Below are positions 10,130-21,361 of a stretch of DNA of 64,000 nt, one piece after another. Under the pieces are notes generated by a model. That model was not told where the DNA came from. It did no database searches and worked only from the letters and a program-made list of their open reading frames with translations. Source of the stretch: Tenodera sinensis (Eukaryota > Arthropoda > Insecta > Mantodea > Mantidae); the NCBI GenBank assembly GCA_030765045.1, contig CM060962.1:213442531-213506530 (forward strand), in the 5' to 3' direction. The position numbers and the translations under genes are program-made. How positions within the stretch are numbered: position 1 is the first letter of the stretch; each line of letters begins with the position of its first letter.

Positions 10130-10262
10130 TCTTTCAAAAAATTCAGGTCTCTTTGTTCTTAGATCTAGGAGCTTTCAAAGCATGTATTTTCGGCAAAAGT
10201 TTAGTATCGAATTTTTTGTTGGAATGTAATACATCCCCTACCTACAATGGTTAGAGAAAGTA
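10130..10262 (+). mobile_element. Family A right-end fragment
   Basis: Only the 3' end is kept: CAGGTCTCTTTGTTCTTAG, GGAGCTTTCAAAGCATGTATTTTCGG, TATCGAATTTTTTGTTGGAATG, CATCCCCTACC and the terminal GGTTAGAGAAAGTA. It is 5'-truncated relative to 33208-34108. Confidence 0.8.
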
Positions 10263-11210
10263 AAAATTGAATATAATGAAAGCATCGGTATGGTTAACCA
10301 AATAGTTTGAGTTGGCAGGGTCGTGTGGCAGTACTGCAGATTGAAAGAGGGTGGGGGGTCCGAGGTCCCGGTAGAACAATACAGTATAGGAGGGATATCA
10401 TATATAGAGGGGGAGGGGAGCAGGTACATAATGGCTTGGCCGGGAGCCTGATTCATGACCAGTAGCACAATGTGTGAGGGACTAGGGGATACTGCTCGCC
10501 AATTACAAATAACGTGTTATATTGCGTTCTGGACCACATATCGGTGAGGGCAGCGCCAGGAAAAAATAAACAAGGATGGATGGTTAACAATGCGCAATCA
10601 CATTCACGAGTTATTATATTCCGCTAGTACAGCAGCATAATGCTGTGGCAGTGCCGACCAAAGTATACGACCCGAGGGCCACGCGTGGCCTCGTTGTGGT
10701 AGCCCTACAAGGTCTGTAAATATCTTCACGCATCATATACTTCCAAACGTACGGCCCGTTATGTAAAAACAATCGCATATCGCGAAGCGAGCATATAGTT
10801 ATCGATAGCGCTGTTTACATACAGAAAGTGTATTTCTGAATCCTCGGTAGCTAATATTTTCATTCCAAACAATATGTATGGGAACCATAGTTGGATATAG
10901 TTTCTACTCTAGAAATGGAGCAACAATCGAAATGTAAGCTTCAAATCTTACAGAAAAGCTAATAACAGTAATAACATTTTATTAGCGAATAAACATCTGA
11001 ACGCAGGAAAACATACAAATTCTTCTGGTTTCCTAAAGCGCGTTTCTTTATTTAATGTTGGCAGAAACTCTTTATCATTTATGTTCCCTGGCTGAGCCAA
11101 TCTGCTATTGATTTTATTAAAATTCAAGCCGACACACACGCGCTTTAGACTATGAAAAAAAGTCAGGCCTACATGAGCGGCAAAAGAGTAAGCGTAAGGA
11201 AACGTTCACC
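10263..11210. other. Unassigned spacer
   Basis: No gene found. A GGCCACGCGTGGCC palindrome lies at 10677-10690, and a CATATCGCGAAGCGAGCATATAG segment at about 10775-10797 resembles the centre of the hairpin at 38807-38930. The rest is AT-rich and unremarkable. Confidence 0.4.
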
Positions 11211-11329
11211 TGAGTGGCAGGAAGGCATGCTTCGCAACGACGGCTCACGCCGGCCCTGTATGATTCCGTCTCGTATTGGTTTAATTCAGAATTAGTCCGC
11301 GAGCACCCCAAGGTCTCCTGCGACGGCAG

Positions 11330-12055
11330 GGTGGCCTACGACTACATCGCCGGGTTAACCAACACCGTTGGACTTTCACTTTCGTCTTTGCTTCCACTTT
11401 TGTCTCTTTCACTATTCTGGACCACAAGTTTCCTAGATGACACTGCACTCCACCGCTTTTTTGACTTCCTAAATTAATTTTCCCTATTCTGGGTTCCCCC
11501 ATAGTCACTGCATGAGTCCACTTTACAGGATCCATTCGGAGCACGTGCCCCCCCCCCCCCCGATCTCCATTTTGAATACATTGATGATGTTGCTGCGTCT
11601 TTCAGAACCGTTATCATGCGGATGTCCACGTTCTTACCACGATCTCTTCTTGTGATGTTGGGTAACTTTCGCTCCATTTTCCTCTGGCAAATTTCTAACA
11701 TGACTGTTCCTTTTTTTATTAATGATCATGTCTACGAGCCATATATTAGCTCTGGTAATATACACATATTCATGACCCCCCCCCCCCTTTTTTTTTTTTC
11801 TCACCGATGGATTTTTCTAGTAAGATAAACTTTACAACCCAGAATTTCCTTCAGGGTTGTGTAATTCTTCTTTCGATTTCGTTCTGAGTGTTGTTGGAAG
11901 ACGATAGAGCTCGGCCTAAATAAACGTATTCATTGATGTAGTCGATTTTGGTTTCCGAACTGGATTGCCTGCTTCGCACTGTTTGTCATCTTTGTTTTTG
12001 CATTTATTTGAAGTCCATATTCTTTACTGAATTTGCAGAGCTCGCTTTAACATTT
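11330..12055 (-). pseudogene. LINE reverse transcriptase relic (RTE/endonuclease-RT type)
   Basis: Read on the minus strand from high to low coordinate, several frames join into the thumb and C-terminal region of a non-LTR retrotransposon RT. They include SKEYGLQINAKTKM, a region equivalent to the usual NEYVYLG step, CILPELIYGS, LEICQRKMERKLPNITRRDR, SSMYSKWR, GHVLRMDPVKWTHA, GEPRIGK and LWSRIVKETK. The motifs GL(Q/K)IN-x-x-KTK, LPxLxYGSxTW, QRxMER..GITRRDR and KW-x-x-GH appear in the order known for RTE-like and related endonuclease-RT LINEs. At least four frameshifts and a stop break it, and a C run (11550-11563) interrupts the KWR..GH step. The 5' part (endonuclease and RT palm) is absent. 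Confidence 0.75.
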
Positions 12056-12720
12056 CTTCTGCTTCCATGGTTTAATATCAGACATTAAATACTAACTTGT
12101 AAACACAGATCGGTTTGGCCTGTGTTGTTATGGCAATGAAGAATTTAGTTCCGCTCGCAAAACAAGATTAAGGAACGGGCACTGTTTGTGTTGTGTTAAA
12201 ATTATTATTCCATACTGTATTTATTTATGTATAGTATTATAAATAGTACTGTAATGCTCACAAAAGGAACGCCGCCTTCACCAAAGTAACAATAAACTAT
12301 AGCAGACATAGTTAGCAAATTTACACGTAAACAAGGAAAGGTAACAATATAAAGTATATGGGAAAGCATTCCTTATTTATTTTCAGGTTATTTTATAATG
12401 AAAAATGACGATACCCAATATAAATTATGATAATTAGGCCTCCTTATTTATCTCCAAATTATTGTCACATTTAAAATATTGGCAAATTGTATCTATGAAC
12501 TTACATTTATTAACGTCAACATTACATACGTTAATATTGATTTATTAGAAGTACTGTGATTCAACATATCATGAAATAAAATATTGTACCTTACAACAAT
12601 TGAACGCGTTTTTCGGATTCAGTCTGAAATTCCGCTCTAAGCTGAGACTGCCCGTGAAACGTCACCTTCAATCCTTACATAAGCTGATATCCTTACTTTG
12701 AAAATTTGCTTAACATCCAT
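12056..12720. other. AT-rich spacer
   Basis: Nothing recognised. It may include decayed upstream LINE sequence for the relic at 11330-12055, but no RT motif is readable beyond about 12055. Confidence 0.4.
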
Positions 12721-12819
12721 TTTTCAGAACATTACATTAGATTTAAATTACACACAAAGCAGGAGAGAAAGTGGCGAGAGTGAGGGAGCCGAAAGAGTGA
12801 ATAAGAAGGGAGAATAGAG

Positions 12820-12966
12820 AGTGAGTGGATGAGTGAGTGAGTGAGTGAGTGAGTGAGTGAGTGAGTGAGTGAGTGAGTGAGTGGGTGGGTGGGTGGGTAG
12901 GCGAGTAAGTGAGTAAATGAGTGAGTGAGTGGGTGAGTGAGTGGGTGAGTTTGTGAGTGAGTGAGT
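12820..12966 (+). repeat. (GTGA)n / (GAGT)n microsatellite
   Basis: Thirteen or more perfect GTGA units around 12831-12882, then GTGG and imperfect GTGA units to 12966. The open frames SLTHSLTH on the complement are read-through of the tetranucleotide. The complement (CACT)n is the same unit as in the array at 3.1-4.5 kb and in the retroposon tail at 47384-47403. Confidence 0.95.
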
Positions 12967-13254
12967 CCGTAGACAATGAGGTAATTTGGGCCCGTAGAAA
13001 GGGAGAGAGATGTGGCGAAGGACAGTAATGGAGGTAAAGTGGGGAAGGATAAATGAAGAAAAAGTTGGAGAGAGAGCGAGAAAGAGTGAGAGAATAGAAG
13101 ATTTTCGCAACAACGCGATCTGGTTCTGTTATAATGTTCTAATATGGTAATTACAGGACATGACAATCCCTAATGTGCAAGTTATTTTACATGAAGTGTA
13201 CATAGAACATATTATATTATTTTACACTGAACATATTATTGACTGAGAACTCTA

Positions 13255-14392
13255 CATGTTCAACAAAAAGTATGGAATATTGGCTATAGCTTTTAAATGG
13301 ATCCCAAGGTTAAGTGCTGATTTTTGTTATTCTCATGGGAAGTAATGGCTCTTCATACAGCGTGAAGGGCAGCATCTTAGTGGGCTCCAAGGGTGGAGGA
13401 GCGATTAGGGTGAACTTCAAAATCTTAAGTGCGACTATGGTATAAATTTCAGATATTCTGATAGGCCTTAATAAACAAATAAATCAATTTTTGTTCAAAC
13501 ACATTTTCTAAAATGAAAACTTCATAATTTATAGCGTATGGGAATGTTATTTAACACACTTAATGCACCACAAAACGAAACATTCCAATAAGGCAGTAGA
13601 ATAGGTATCTGGCAACTGTTGTATCAATTCTCAGCATCACAAGTGTTTAAACTGAGCAGCATTCACTGCCAGTCACGAAAATGTTCCAGTGCCTTGTGCA
13701 TGTTTGTGAATTTTCTTGGAAAGACAGTAAACAATTAAGAGCTATTTAATTGTTGGGAGCAGACTTTGGTCTTCCACATTTTCTCTGTTTCTTCAAGTTC
13801 CTGTTTCATTAAATTTCTTCAAAAATTGTGATACTGCGGTCTGTGTTATGCTTCTGGCTGGAATTATCTCATTAAAGAAATTACATACCTATTGTTGAGT
13901 ATTCATTTTATCACCACATCCAACCATTAGATTAGATTTATTTTATAGCACTTATAATGCCTCCTGTATTCTGTCAACAATTAATAATCATCATAAATTA
14001 CGTTACCTTCTTTGCGCAGGGTTACAGAAAGGTCAGTTGTATAAACGTTATTCTTGTGCATTATTTCAATGCTTCTTTCTGTGGTTGGTATGTTAAATAA
14101 CATTTTAACACCCTATTAATTCTCAAGTTTTCATTTTATAAAAAAAAAGTTTTAAACACAATTTTCTTAATTTATTAAGCACTCTGAGAACATCTAAAAT
14201 GTATACCATGGTCTCATTTAAAATTTTAAAGTTCAACCCACCCCCCTCAACCCACTAGATACCCACTGAAGTACTCACACTTAAGCTGTCTGGAGGGTCT
14301 CTACCTCCCAAAAGAACCCCAAAAGTCACTTTTTAATTTTACCGATCCATTTAAATGTTACTACCAATATCCAATACTTTTTGCACAGCCTG
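13255..14392 (-). mobile_element. Tc1/mariner-type relic, 1.14 kb
   Basis: The ends are inverted: left CATGTTCAACAAAAAGTATG at 13255, and complement of the right CAGGCTGTGCAAAAAGTATT at 14392. Both continue into a GGAATATTGG / GGATATTGG block and then, after a short gap, TTTAAATGGATC. The flanks are TA at 13253-13254 and 14393-14394, the TA duplication expected of the Tc1/mariner superfamily. A broken transposase N-terminus lies inside on the minus strand. No DDE/D catalytic part is found, so it is an internally deleted, dead copy. Confidence 0.85.
13600..13906 (-). pseudogene. Tc1/mariner transposase N-terminus (HTH), broken
   Basis: On the complement an ATG at 13906 opens a frame with a stop after five codons. 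It then gives NEIIPARSITQTAVSQFLKK followed by FNETGT. After one frameshift comes CGRPKSAPNN, the GRP(K/R) hinge between the two helix-turn-helix parts of Tc1/mariner transposases, and then LLSFQENSQTCTRH. The motif order (helix, TVS/AVS recognition helix, ETG, GRPK) is diagnostic. Three or more stops and a frameshift make it a pseudogene. About 100 codons of a family that is usually near 340 residues are visible. Confidence 0.75.
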
Positions 14393-14790
14393 TATATTTG
14401 CATATAATATACAGGATTTTCAACGGGAAGTTGAGTAATAGAATGGATATCAAGCTCAGATTTCCCTGTAGGGCACGCTTTCCGTGGCGTCATGCGCTGT
14501 ATGCCTAGTTACAGCCGTCAAAATAATAGCTGCTTGAAGTTACAGATGCAGATTTTCCGTATCAAATAAATTGCTAATAAAACAGATAACTTTGTTCAGC
14601 TCTAACCATTAGCTTTAAATAAATGAAGGTAATGTAGAAATTGCTTAAAATATGAACTATAAATGTATGGTTTAATTAGTCTTCCCCTTGAAAGCGACAA
14701 AAAACCACGATTTATCTGCAGGAAAGTAGCTTGTATATGTCCCATACAACGAAGCAATTTCATCTGGTTTTGATTTCCTTAATCTATATG
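14393..14790. other. Unassigned AT-rich spacer
   Basis: No gene or element recognised between the mariner relic and the SINE at 14795. Confidence 0.4.
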
Positions 14791-14794
14791 CTAC

Positions 14795-15130
14795 ATATGC
14801 CTCTGGCGCGAAGGAGCCGGATTCGATCCCTGGCACCAGCATGGAGATTTTCCCCCGCTGGGATATCTGGCACGGGGTGCACTCAGCCTCGTTAGTTCCC
14901 GGGGGAGGGGGACCAATTGAGAAGCTACTTGGTGGAAAAGTAGCGGCTCCAGGTCGCAAAGGCCGCATAACTGGCCGGGAGGGCTCGGGGCGCTGACTAC
15001 GTCCCACCCTCCAGTACTACACCCCACCAATGGCGCCTGTAGTGGGCAGAGGTGAGGGACGCAGCGGCTGGGCGGCAAGTCACGGCCCTTCCTGGGCTGT
15101 AGCGCTAAGGTTTAGTTATGTGCTACATAG
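14795..15130 (+). repeat. GC-rich tRNA-derived SINE, family 2
   Basis: Head with a tRNA-like ATGCCTCTGGCGCGAAGG and B box GGATTCGATCCCTGG (about 14818-14832). The body follows: GCACGGGGTGCACTCAGCCTC, GAAGCTACTTGGTGGAAAAG, CATAACTGGCCGGGAGG, CTGACTACGTCCCACCCTCC and GGTGAGGGACGCAGCGGC. This is the forward version of 9588-9900. The minus-strand open frames here are repeat-derived. Confidence 0.8.
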
Positions 15131-16430
15131 CCTGCCAGCATTTCTAAAAGTCGCACATTTTGGAAAGTTGTGCCTGCCTTACTGTCTCCTTGTATGTCAT
15201 TAGTTGTTCAATAAGGTTGTCAACACGGGAAAAGAACAAATCATCCTCATATTCCTGCTTCTATCTTATCGAAATTCCTTTCTTCTTCTTCTCCTGCTTC
15301 TTCCTCCTCTTTATCGTCGCTTTCAACATCGCCGATCATCGTTGCATTTAATGTCGCGCTGGTATCTCGTGCATAATTCTCAGACTTCATTCCTCGAAAC
15401 AATTGCAAGAAGCTAGGATTTTATTCTCTGATTCACGGTAGTTGGTAAGGGATGATCATAAAATATCCCTGGACCCCTGATTTGAGAAAAATAACTCTCA
15501 ATTACTTCTTGATTACATTTGGTTTCCAGAATATATACCGATACTGAACGTAGGTGACTCACATCAAAGCTTCCATTTATATATTTTAATGTTCTAAAAC
15601 GATTCCACGAGCTATATCACTAGTCCTCATAAACACTGTCGTTTCAATCGGAGCAAGCGGCTAGCCGGCTAGTGACTTCTACACCAGTTGACGTCATCAG
15701 CACGGAGGCGTGGCTAACGAGGAAAAAAAAAAAAAAAAAAAAAAAAAAAGGCTACGGCGTGGATAGGAGTTTCATAGTAGTGGTAGTCTGATACATGGCT
15801 AACATTGTAGACCATCATAATAAAACTGTATCTTTTGTATGAATTTAATGAGCAATTTGTTTGGTTATTTAGAATATGAATGTATTAGGCGATTGTGGTT
15901 TTACTTCATTGGGCCATGACCAGACTAAGAGAAGTACGTCACTGCAGTTTGCACCGTAGCCTGTCATTTTCGTTAGCCACACATGAAAGTCTACTGCGCA
16001 TCCAGCTTGATACCTAACGTATTACTTAACATACCGTGGGATTTTCAAACATCTCATTCTATTTTAAAACCTTGTATAATGTAGGAAGAAACAAAGTACT
16101 AACTCTGCTAACCAATTCAGATTTTACCAAGTACGACGTATATATCAACTGTGTTGAGAGGTTGAATTTAACTTCTGCTTTTCTTGTTGTTGTTGTTGTT
16201 CTTCTTCTTCTTCTTCTTATTCTTCTTCTTCTTCTTCTTCTTCTTCTTTGGATTGTCCTGCTCTTTGTAGCACTTACAATACAATGCCTTGGGTCAGTAG
16301 TCTGTCGAGAAGTAAGCAATCTTTGAATCATAGCATATCCAGGATGCATGATGAGCTCAATGTCTGATACGGTCGTGAAGAATAACGGAACGAAATGTAG
16401 GATGAAAGGAATTATAGGAAAATTCTGCGG
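15131..16430. other. Spacer with poly-A and TTC/TTG tracts
   Basis: Contains a 28-nt A run at 15722-15749 after GGCGTGGCTAACGAGG, which could be the tail of an unresolved retroposon, and TTG/TTC trinucleotide tracts at 16186-16249. No coding sequence is supported; the frames at 15160-15416 and 16036-16326 are AT-rich or run through the TTC tract. Confidence 0.5.
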
Positions 16431-16434
16431 ATCA

Positions 16435-16530
16435 ATTTATCCAACCCAGCATTTGTCTAGCGACCGAGGAAAGCCGGTGAGATTGGTCGGCATCGAATCC
16501 GAGACCTCCCGAGTGAGACGCATTTCAGAA
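16435..16530 (-). repeat. SINE head fragment, reverse
   Basis: CGACCGAGGAAAGCCGGTGAG, then GGCATCGAATCCGAGACCTC and GAGTGAGACGCA. The complement contains a B box like GGATTCGATGCC. It resembles the reversed head of family 1 seen at 58490-58555 but is short and diverged. Confidence 0.5.
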
Positions 16531-16639
16531 ATCCATTATACATTATGGATTAGACTATTAGTGGTACTCCGTCTCCACTCTTATAAGTTTCTATTGAAAC
16601 CTCTCCATTTATTCCATCTGTGTACTAATTTATTATGTG

Positions 16640-17635
16640 GCTGAAATTTTATCTTAATTACTTACATGGGTGTCCCTTCCTGTAATACATTTATGTAAAA
16701 TCCCCAGTTGTGCTCGTTAAAAGTATTATTTTCCTTTACTTTCGCCCTCTATTTTCTCTCCCCCCCCCCCCCCCACTCTCTCACTACCTCTTTCCACCTG
16801 TCTCATTTCACTCCTACTCCCTCCATCCCCATCTGGTGTTTTGAAAACCAGTAACTAAACATCTTTTTCTGGGCTTCAAATACGAAAGGAAAAGGTAGTG
16901 GTTAGGGTTAAGGAGCGGAGGGGTACATATATAGGCCCTGCGACCGAGAATAGGCCTACAAAACTGTCGGGAGAAAAGAATGAGGCGGGTGGTTATGAAG
17001 GGCGACTAGGTCTGACAGCGACAGGCGCAGCGCAAAGGGGTTTCTATCGTTCCCAGATTATCTCAGATCACTCCTTCCATATCCTTTCGGACACAGGAAA
17101 ACGGAGGTACACGTTCATGCAGTGGTTTCAGAGCCAGGAAGAAACAATTATGTACTTAAAGAACGTCTGCTGGACAATTGTGCCAGACCCTGCAACTCCG
17201 AAAGATGAAAGGAAAATCAGGGTCAGGCAAATCCGTTGTAGTATATAAAAATCTGACACATTATGCATCAATCAATTTATAAACTTCTCGGCCAAGATGA
17301 CTTGTAATATGTAGGACTGATAAGAGTGAAGCGCAGTGCTTTCCCAAATTTTGACTGCAGTCCTGGAAAAATGATCAGTCCAACATGGGACATCCTGAAC
17401 TCAAGCCTCAGCGCCAGTGCCTGAGTCATTTCAAACGGTTAAGTGAAAGTTGTAAGAATAAATGTACTTCAAGTAATTAAAATGGATGTGCGCTATTTTC
17501 AAATTCAGAAATAGGATAATCATATGAAAATGGAATAAAAATGAAAGTAGCCTAAAATGTCCCTTGAAGGTAAAGGCCTCCTATCAAAAGGGAAAGCTCA
17601 GTTATTCTAACTCGGTGAGCTGCACCACGTTAGGT
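16640..17635. other. Unassigned stretch with one GTG-started open frame
   Basis: A C run lies at 16760-16774. The frame 16898-17248 (116 codons) has mixed composition but starts at GTG, and I see no domain, so it is not called as a gene. The remainder is AT-rich. Confidence 0.35.
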
Positions 17636-17639
17636 GTTG

Positions 17640-17960
17640 CACATGCTAACTGTCCACTGTTCACTATTTAGTCTCTCTAAGGATTTCCAGTCGCTTCTTC
17701 CTCTCGCTACTCGTGGTCAGCACTGCTGTCCTGCGTGCTACTTGAAGAGGTCTGTCCGACTGCGTCTTGATCTCCCTTGTAGTCGTTTTCGTATACGAGG
17801 GTCCTCCATACGAGTAGCCTTGTATGTCCACCTGTTGTCTTGTAATCTCGCCATGTGACCTTCCCATTTCCATTTCAATCTTATGACTAATTGTGTCAGG
17901 TCTTTTGTCTGTGATAACTGATTTAATCTCACAGCAGAGACTCTGTCTTTCAAAGACACC
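17640..17960 (-). pseudogene. LINE ORF2 C-terminal relic
   Basis: On the complement the frame reads LTQLVIRLKWKWEGHMARLQ, then DNRWTYKATRMEDPRIRKR and GRSRRSRTDLFK. It is followed in another frame by VARRTAVLTTSSERKKRLE. This matches the distal C-terminus of RTE-like endonuclease-RT proteins: LKW-x-W-x-GH-x-AR, DNRWT, PR-x-x-KR-x-x-GR, then a W/R-rich end. The Cys/Trp content is partly lost and there is one frameshift near the end. It is a 5'-truncated dead copy of the kind expected for LINE insertion, distinct from the relic at 11330-12055 in sequence but similar in type. Confidence 0.7.
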
Positions 17961-18007
17961 GCCAGGAGTCTGAGTTACATCTTCCGTATTTGCATTTTGT
18001 TTTTCCC

Positions 18008-18015
18008 ATATCACA

Positions 18016-18070
<55 letters not shown>

Positions 18071-18090
18071 AGACACACACACACACACCT
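18008..18090 (+). repeat. (CA)n microsatellite
   Basis: CA units with ATACAC and CAGACA interruptions; a short second CA tract is at 18160-18190. Unlike most CA tracts here it is not flanked by family A sequence. Confidence 0.9.
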
Positions 18091-18199
18091 GGTATATATC
18101 CTATACCAGATTTAAATACAATCGGTTTTGCCAGTTTTGCTTGAGAAGATATCTTGTTCACACACATACACACAACACACACACGAACACACGTGAATT

Positions 18200-19035
18200 A
18201 TATTAAGTTTACCGTATTTTCTGCGAGTGCTGTAAACAAGTTCATTTCCACTATATACTGCAACGGTTATAATTATTATTTTGGGAATCAATCTCGGGAT
18301 CTGTAATTTCTTAAAACGTCCCCTTTTATTTTAATTTTGCTTAAAACAGACCAGAAAGAACAAAACCAATTTTTAGTGTAGCAAACTGCATGTTCAGAAG
18401 TTGTACCTCTAAAGGATAGAAGAATTTTGTGAGTCGATTAAAAGCTGAGTTCTAGGTAATAAATTTAGAGAACTAACTGACCATGGGCGTAAAATATATA
18501 AAATGACATAATTACTTTGCACATTTCAGGATTCCATAAAAGGTTACATCTAATAACCATATCTGTGTACATGTAGCACAGAAAAGTCCAACATTTTACA
18601 CATTCATTTCCTTGACATAAAGATATACCGATCTTAAAATTTTTCAGAGTAAAATTAATATTACAGTTTTTGGAGTGGATCAATTAAAATCAAAAGTGCT
18701 ACATCAAACTCATCTGTTTCTATTTGGATGAGTCAGTTGTCTCAATAGCACTGCTAACTTTTTCACAAGTCCCATGGAAGCGTTAAAGTTCAAGAGGAGA
18801 TAAAACTTCTAAGAAGCTTTCAGAGCCAACATTAAGTCTCCCACTGAGACGAACTTATTCACTTCAGCAATATGTAAGGTGTAAGCAACAAAGAAACTGG
18901 CTTTGAAACTGATGTGTTAAATCGGAAAAGCAAACTGATGAAATAGAACTATAACAAACAAATGCTAGACTGCTAGAGGATAGTCAATTACTGGTAGATA
19001 AGTCTCACAATAATAGCCGGGCTGTAAATACTGGA
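18200..19035. other. AT-rich stretch, possible decayed LINE
   Basis: No readable motif. The 3' portion leads directly into the LINE 3' end at 19040 and may be its degenerate upstream coding sequence, but no frame supports this. Confidence 0.3.
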
Positions 19036-19039
19036 TCGA

Positions 19040-19172
19040 TGAAAAACACTTCCCTAAGTTATGTTATGAGTACCAGCCGATTGGAAGAAGTGTCGGAAGA
19101 CTCATGAGGAAATTGGGAGAAACGTGAGGCCGGAACAGGAGAAAATCCTACTCCATGATGAGATGATGACAA
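19040..19172 (+). pseudogene. LINE ORF2 extreme C-terminus with 3' end
   Basis: One frame reads CYEYQPIGRSVGRLMRKLGE and then a stop; the next frame gives VRPEQEKILLH. The layout P-x-GRR-x-GRP-x-x-RW followed by a RPEQ tail is the usual end of a group of arthropod non-LTR ORF2 proteins. The segment is followed by GATGAGATGATGAC, a short GAT-rich tail. Two frameshifts or substitutions break it. Confidence 0.55.
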
Positions 19173-19602
19173 ATGCTTCAATGTTCAAGTTAATTTCTTA
19201 GCTCAGAAAATGGTTATGACGTTCATCCTCAAGTGCTAAGAAAAAAGAGAACCTAATAAAATGTTGGAGTGTATTGAATCTGCAGGATTTCCTAATATAC
19301 CATCGGCGCCATCACTGTATTCTTATTCTACCAAGCCTGCATAAAAATATCAAAATACAGCTATTACTCTCGTTAATTATCATGAGAACCGAGATTTAGG
19401 ATCACCTAATTATATATCTCTATCATGATAATGTGGCAAAAGCAGCACCTTTTCTGTAAGCATAAAAATTCATATGGAGAATTAAATTTGTTTTGTGTAT
19501 GCATTTGCTTCATGATGAAGTAACATAATAAAATTACTAAATGTTATTTTTATGGAACTTGAGATAATAACAGCATAGGCCTAATTGAGTAAGTGGAGCA
19601 GT

Positions 19603-20092
19603 TAATGAGCGAGATGGCTCCATGGTAACGTGTGGGATTTGTATTCGAGAGGTCCTAGGTTCGATTCTCGTCGACTGCCGGTTTTTTCCGGGTTTTCCTT
19701 GGTCGTTTGGAGAATAATCAGCTGAGAATACCACAATTTTCTTTCCATCATTTCCTTCTCATTTCATTTCCTTCTCACCTTTTCAGGTGTGCTTCTAGGT
19801 TTCAAGGCGTATGGCGGTGCCAGAAAAATGAAACGTTTGCTTGCTCAAAGGAAAGTGTACACTAGAGGGGTACTTGGTCCACGGGTCATTCGTGGCCTTT
19901 TCTAGAGAGATCCAGCATTGGGACAAGTCTTCGCGCCTCGAATTATATGGAAATTCTGCGCGTATCTGTGGCCTGTAGCCTTTTGTGGTTCCTTCACTTT
20001 ATCCTTTCCTCCTGGGGATGTTAGTCACAATGAGTCTATGTAGATCTATGTGTGTGAGGTGTACCCCTATGTTGTTTAACCCTAACCCTAAC
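19603..20092 (+). repeat. tRNA-derived SINE, family 1, near full length
   Basis: Head GAGCGAGATGGCTCCATGG (A-box-like) with B box GGTTCGATTCTCG at about 19660. The body follows the family order: GGTGTGCTTCTAGGTTTC, GGCGTATGGCGGTGCCAG, CACTAGAGGGG, GATCCAGCATTGGGACAAGT, CTGCGCGTATCTGTGGCCTG and GGTTCCTTCACTTTATCC. It ends with two CCCTAA units at 20078-20091, which look like a tail variant rather than telomere. Confidence 0.85.
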
Positions 20093-20099
20093 AGAAATG

Positions 20100-21355
20100 C
20101 AGCAGTTCGTGAATTGTATAGAGGAGGACTGGCTAAGGATAAGCGGTAGCAAAAACGTCTGAAGAAATGATGATCTAAGAAACATCTGTTTAATTAATGT
20201 ACTTTCCTCATTTATCGGCTGCCAAGAGGACTAACTTTACAATTAACATGTTTCCTTTTAAAAATTGCAATTATAAAACAAGTTACAACACATTAAATGA
20301 GTAATAATCAAGTTCAAGGAAATATAAATAATAGGTATCAATATGTTCATATCAAAGTTTAAGTAACATTGTAATTAATGCAATTAAAATATTACATGCC
20401 AATTTTAATGTATTTGCTAAATAAATTCCATGATTATGAGCACAAATGACTGCGCTTGATGCTAATTCTTCCCTGATTGCCGTGATTGCTATTGTATATA
20501 GCAGGCGTTTGTCCAGGCCATAATCTACCCAAAGCTAATGTATTTTTGGGGGGTATAATCCCTCTATCTTCTATCAATAGTCCAGTAACCGAGATCTCTT
20601 TTGTGTTGTAGTTGTTCTTGTAACAGGAAATAGTGAGTTCATAAATGACCTTTTTCTGCAACCATTCTTTTTCAGGGTAATCACATTTGGACACAAAGCG
20701 AGCAGCAGCACTAAGGATCCAACATTCGTCATGCAGGCAAAGATGTCAATGCGCCTGCTGCTGCCATTGTTCGCTACTGTGGATGCTCCTGATGAAACTC
20801 TGATCGCAGATGATGCTAAAATCAATGTCAACAATGTTCATAATTAGCATTGTAATCAACACAGTAGACAACCATTGGCAATGATACAGATTCTTCCAGG
20901 TGTATTAGAACAAATTTCACCTTTTAGGAGCCTTCAGAAGAAAAGTAATTCAAGTTTAAGAACAGATATAAGATGCAAAGAAATGTTGATAACCGCAATT
21001 TCTGAATGAATGACAAACATATACTTTATCTATGTAATTTATTATGCGACACAAATATTTACGCGTTTTTTATGAAATGAGTCACGCAGAATTGTGATAT
21101 TAAAATAAGTATTATGAAATGTAATTTAAAAATGTAATATGAGCTGTGATACATACGACCACTGATATATCCAAATACTACAGAGAATCAACAACGTGAA
21201 ATAAAATCTTAGTTAATAAGTTAGTTAACTAAAAAGGATATAATGAATTATCAACGAGAAATACTTGCTACACGTAGTAAATACGGCGTGTAAAGAACGC
21301 ATGTAAAGTAAGCTATTAATCAAAAGTTGTACAATAAAGTCACTTACTTTTAAAA
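20100..21355. other. AT-rich spacer
   Basis: No gene or element recognised. Minus-strand frames at 20434-20834 overlap each other and show no domain. Confidence 0.4.
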
Positions 21356-21361
21356 AATATA

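Noticed and set aside
10674..10693. GGCCACGCGTGGCC palindrome as a regulatory site
   Set aside because: Short perfect palindromes of this size occur by chance and there is no gene next to it.
11214..11477. 87-codon ORF (MAGRHASQRRL..)
   Set aside because: Its 3' half overlaps the minus-strand LINE relic, and the 5' half shows no motif; GC-richness alone is not enough.
14672..15078. Minus-strand ORF with RPEPSRPVMRP shared among three loci
   Set aside because: All loci are copies of GC-rich SINE family 2; the frame is incidental.
16898..17248. 116-codon frame
   Set aside because: GTG start, no splice support, no recognised domain.
20078..20091. Two CCCTAA units as possible interstitial telomere
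   Set aside because: Only two units, at the end of a SINE; arthropod telomeres are usually CCTAA. Best seen as a tail variant.
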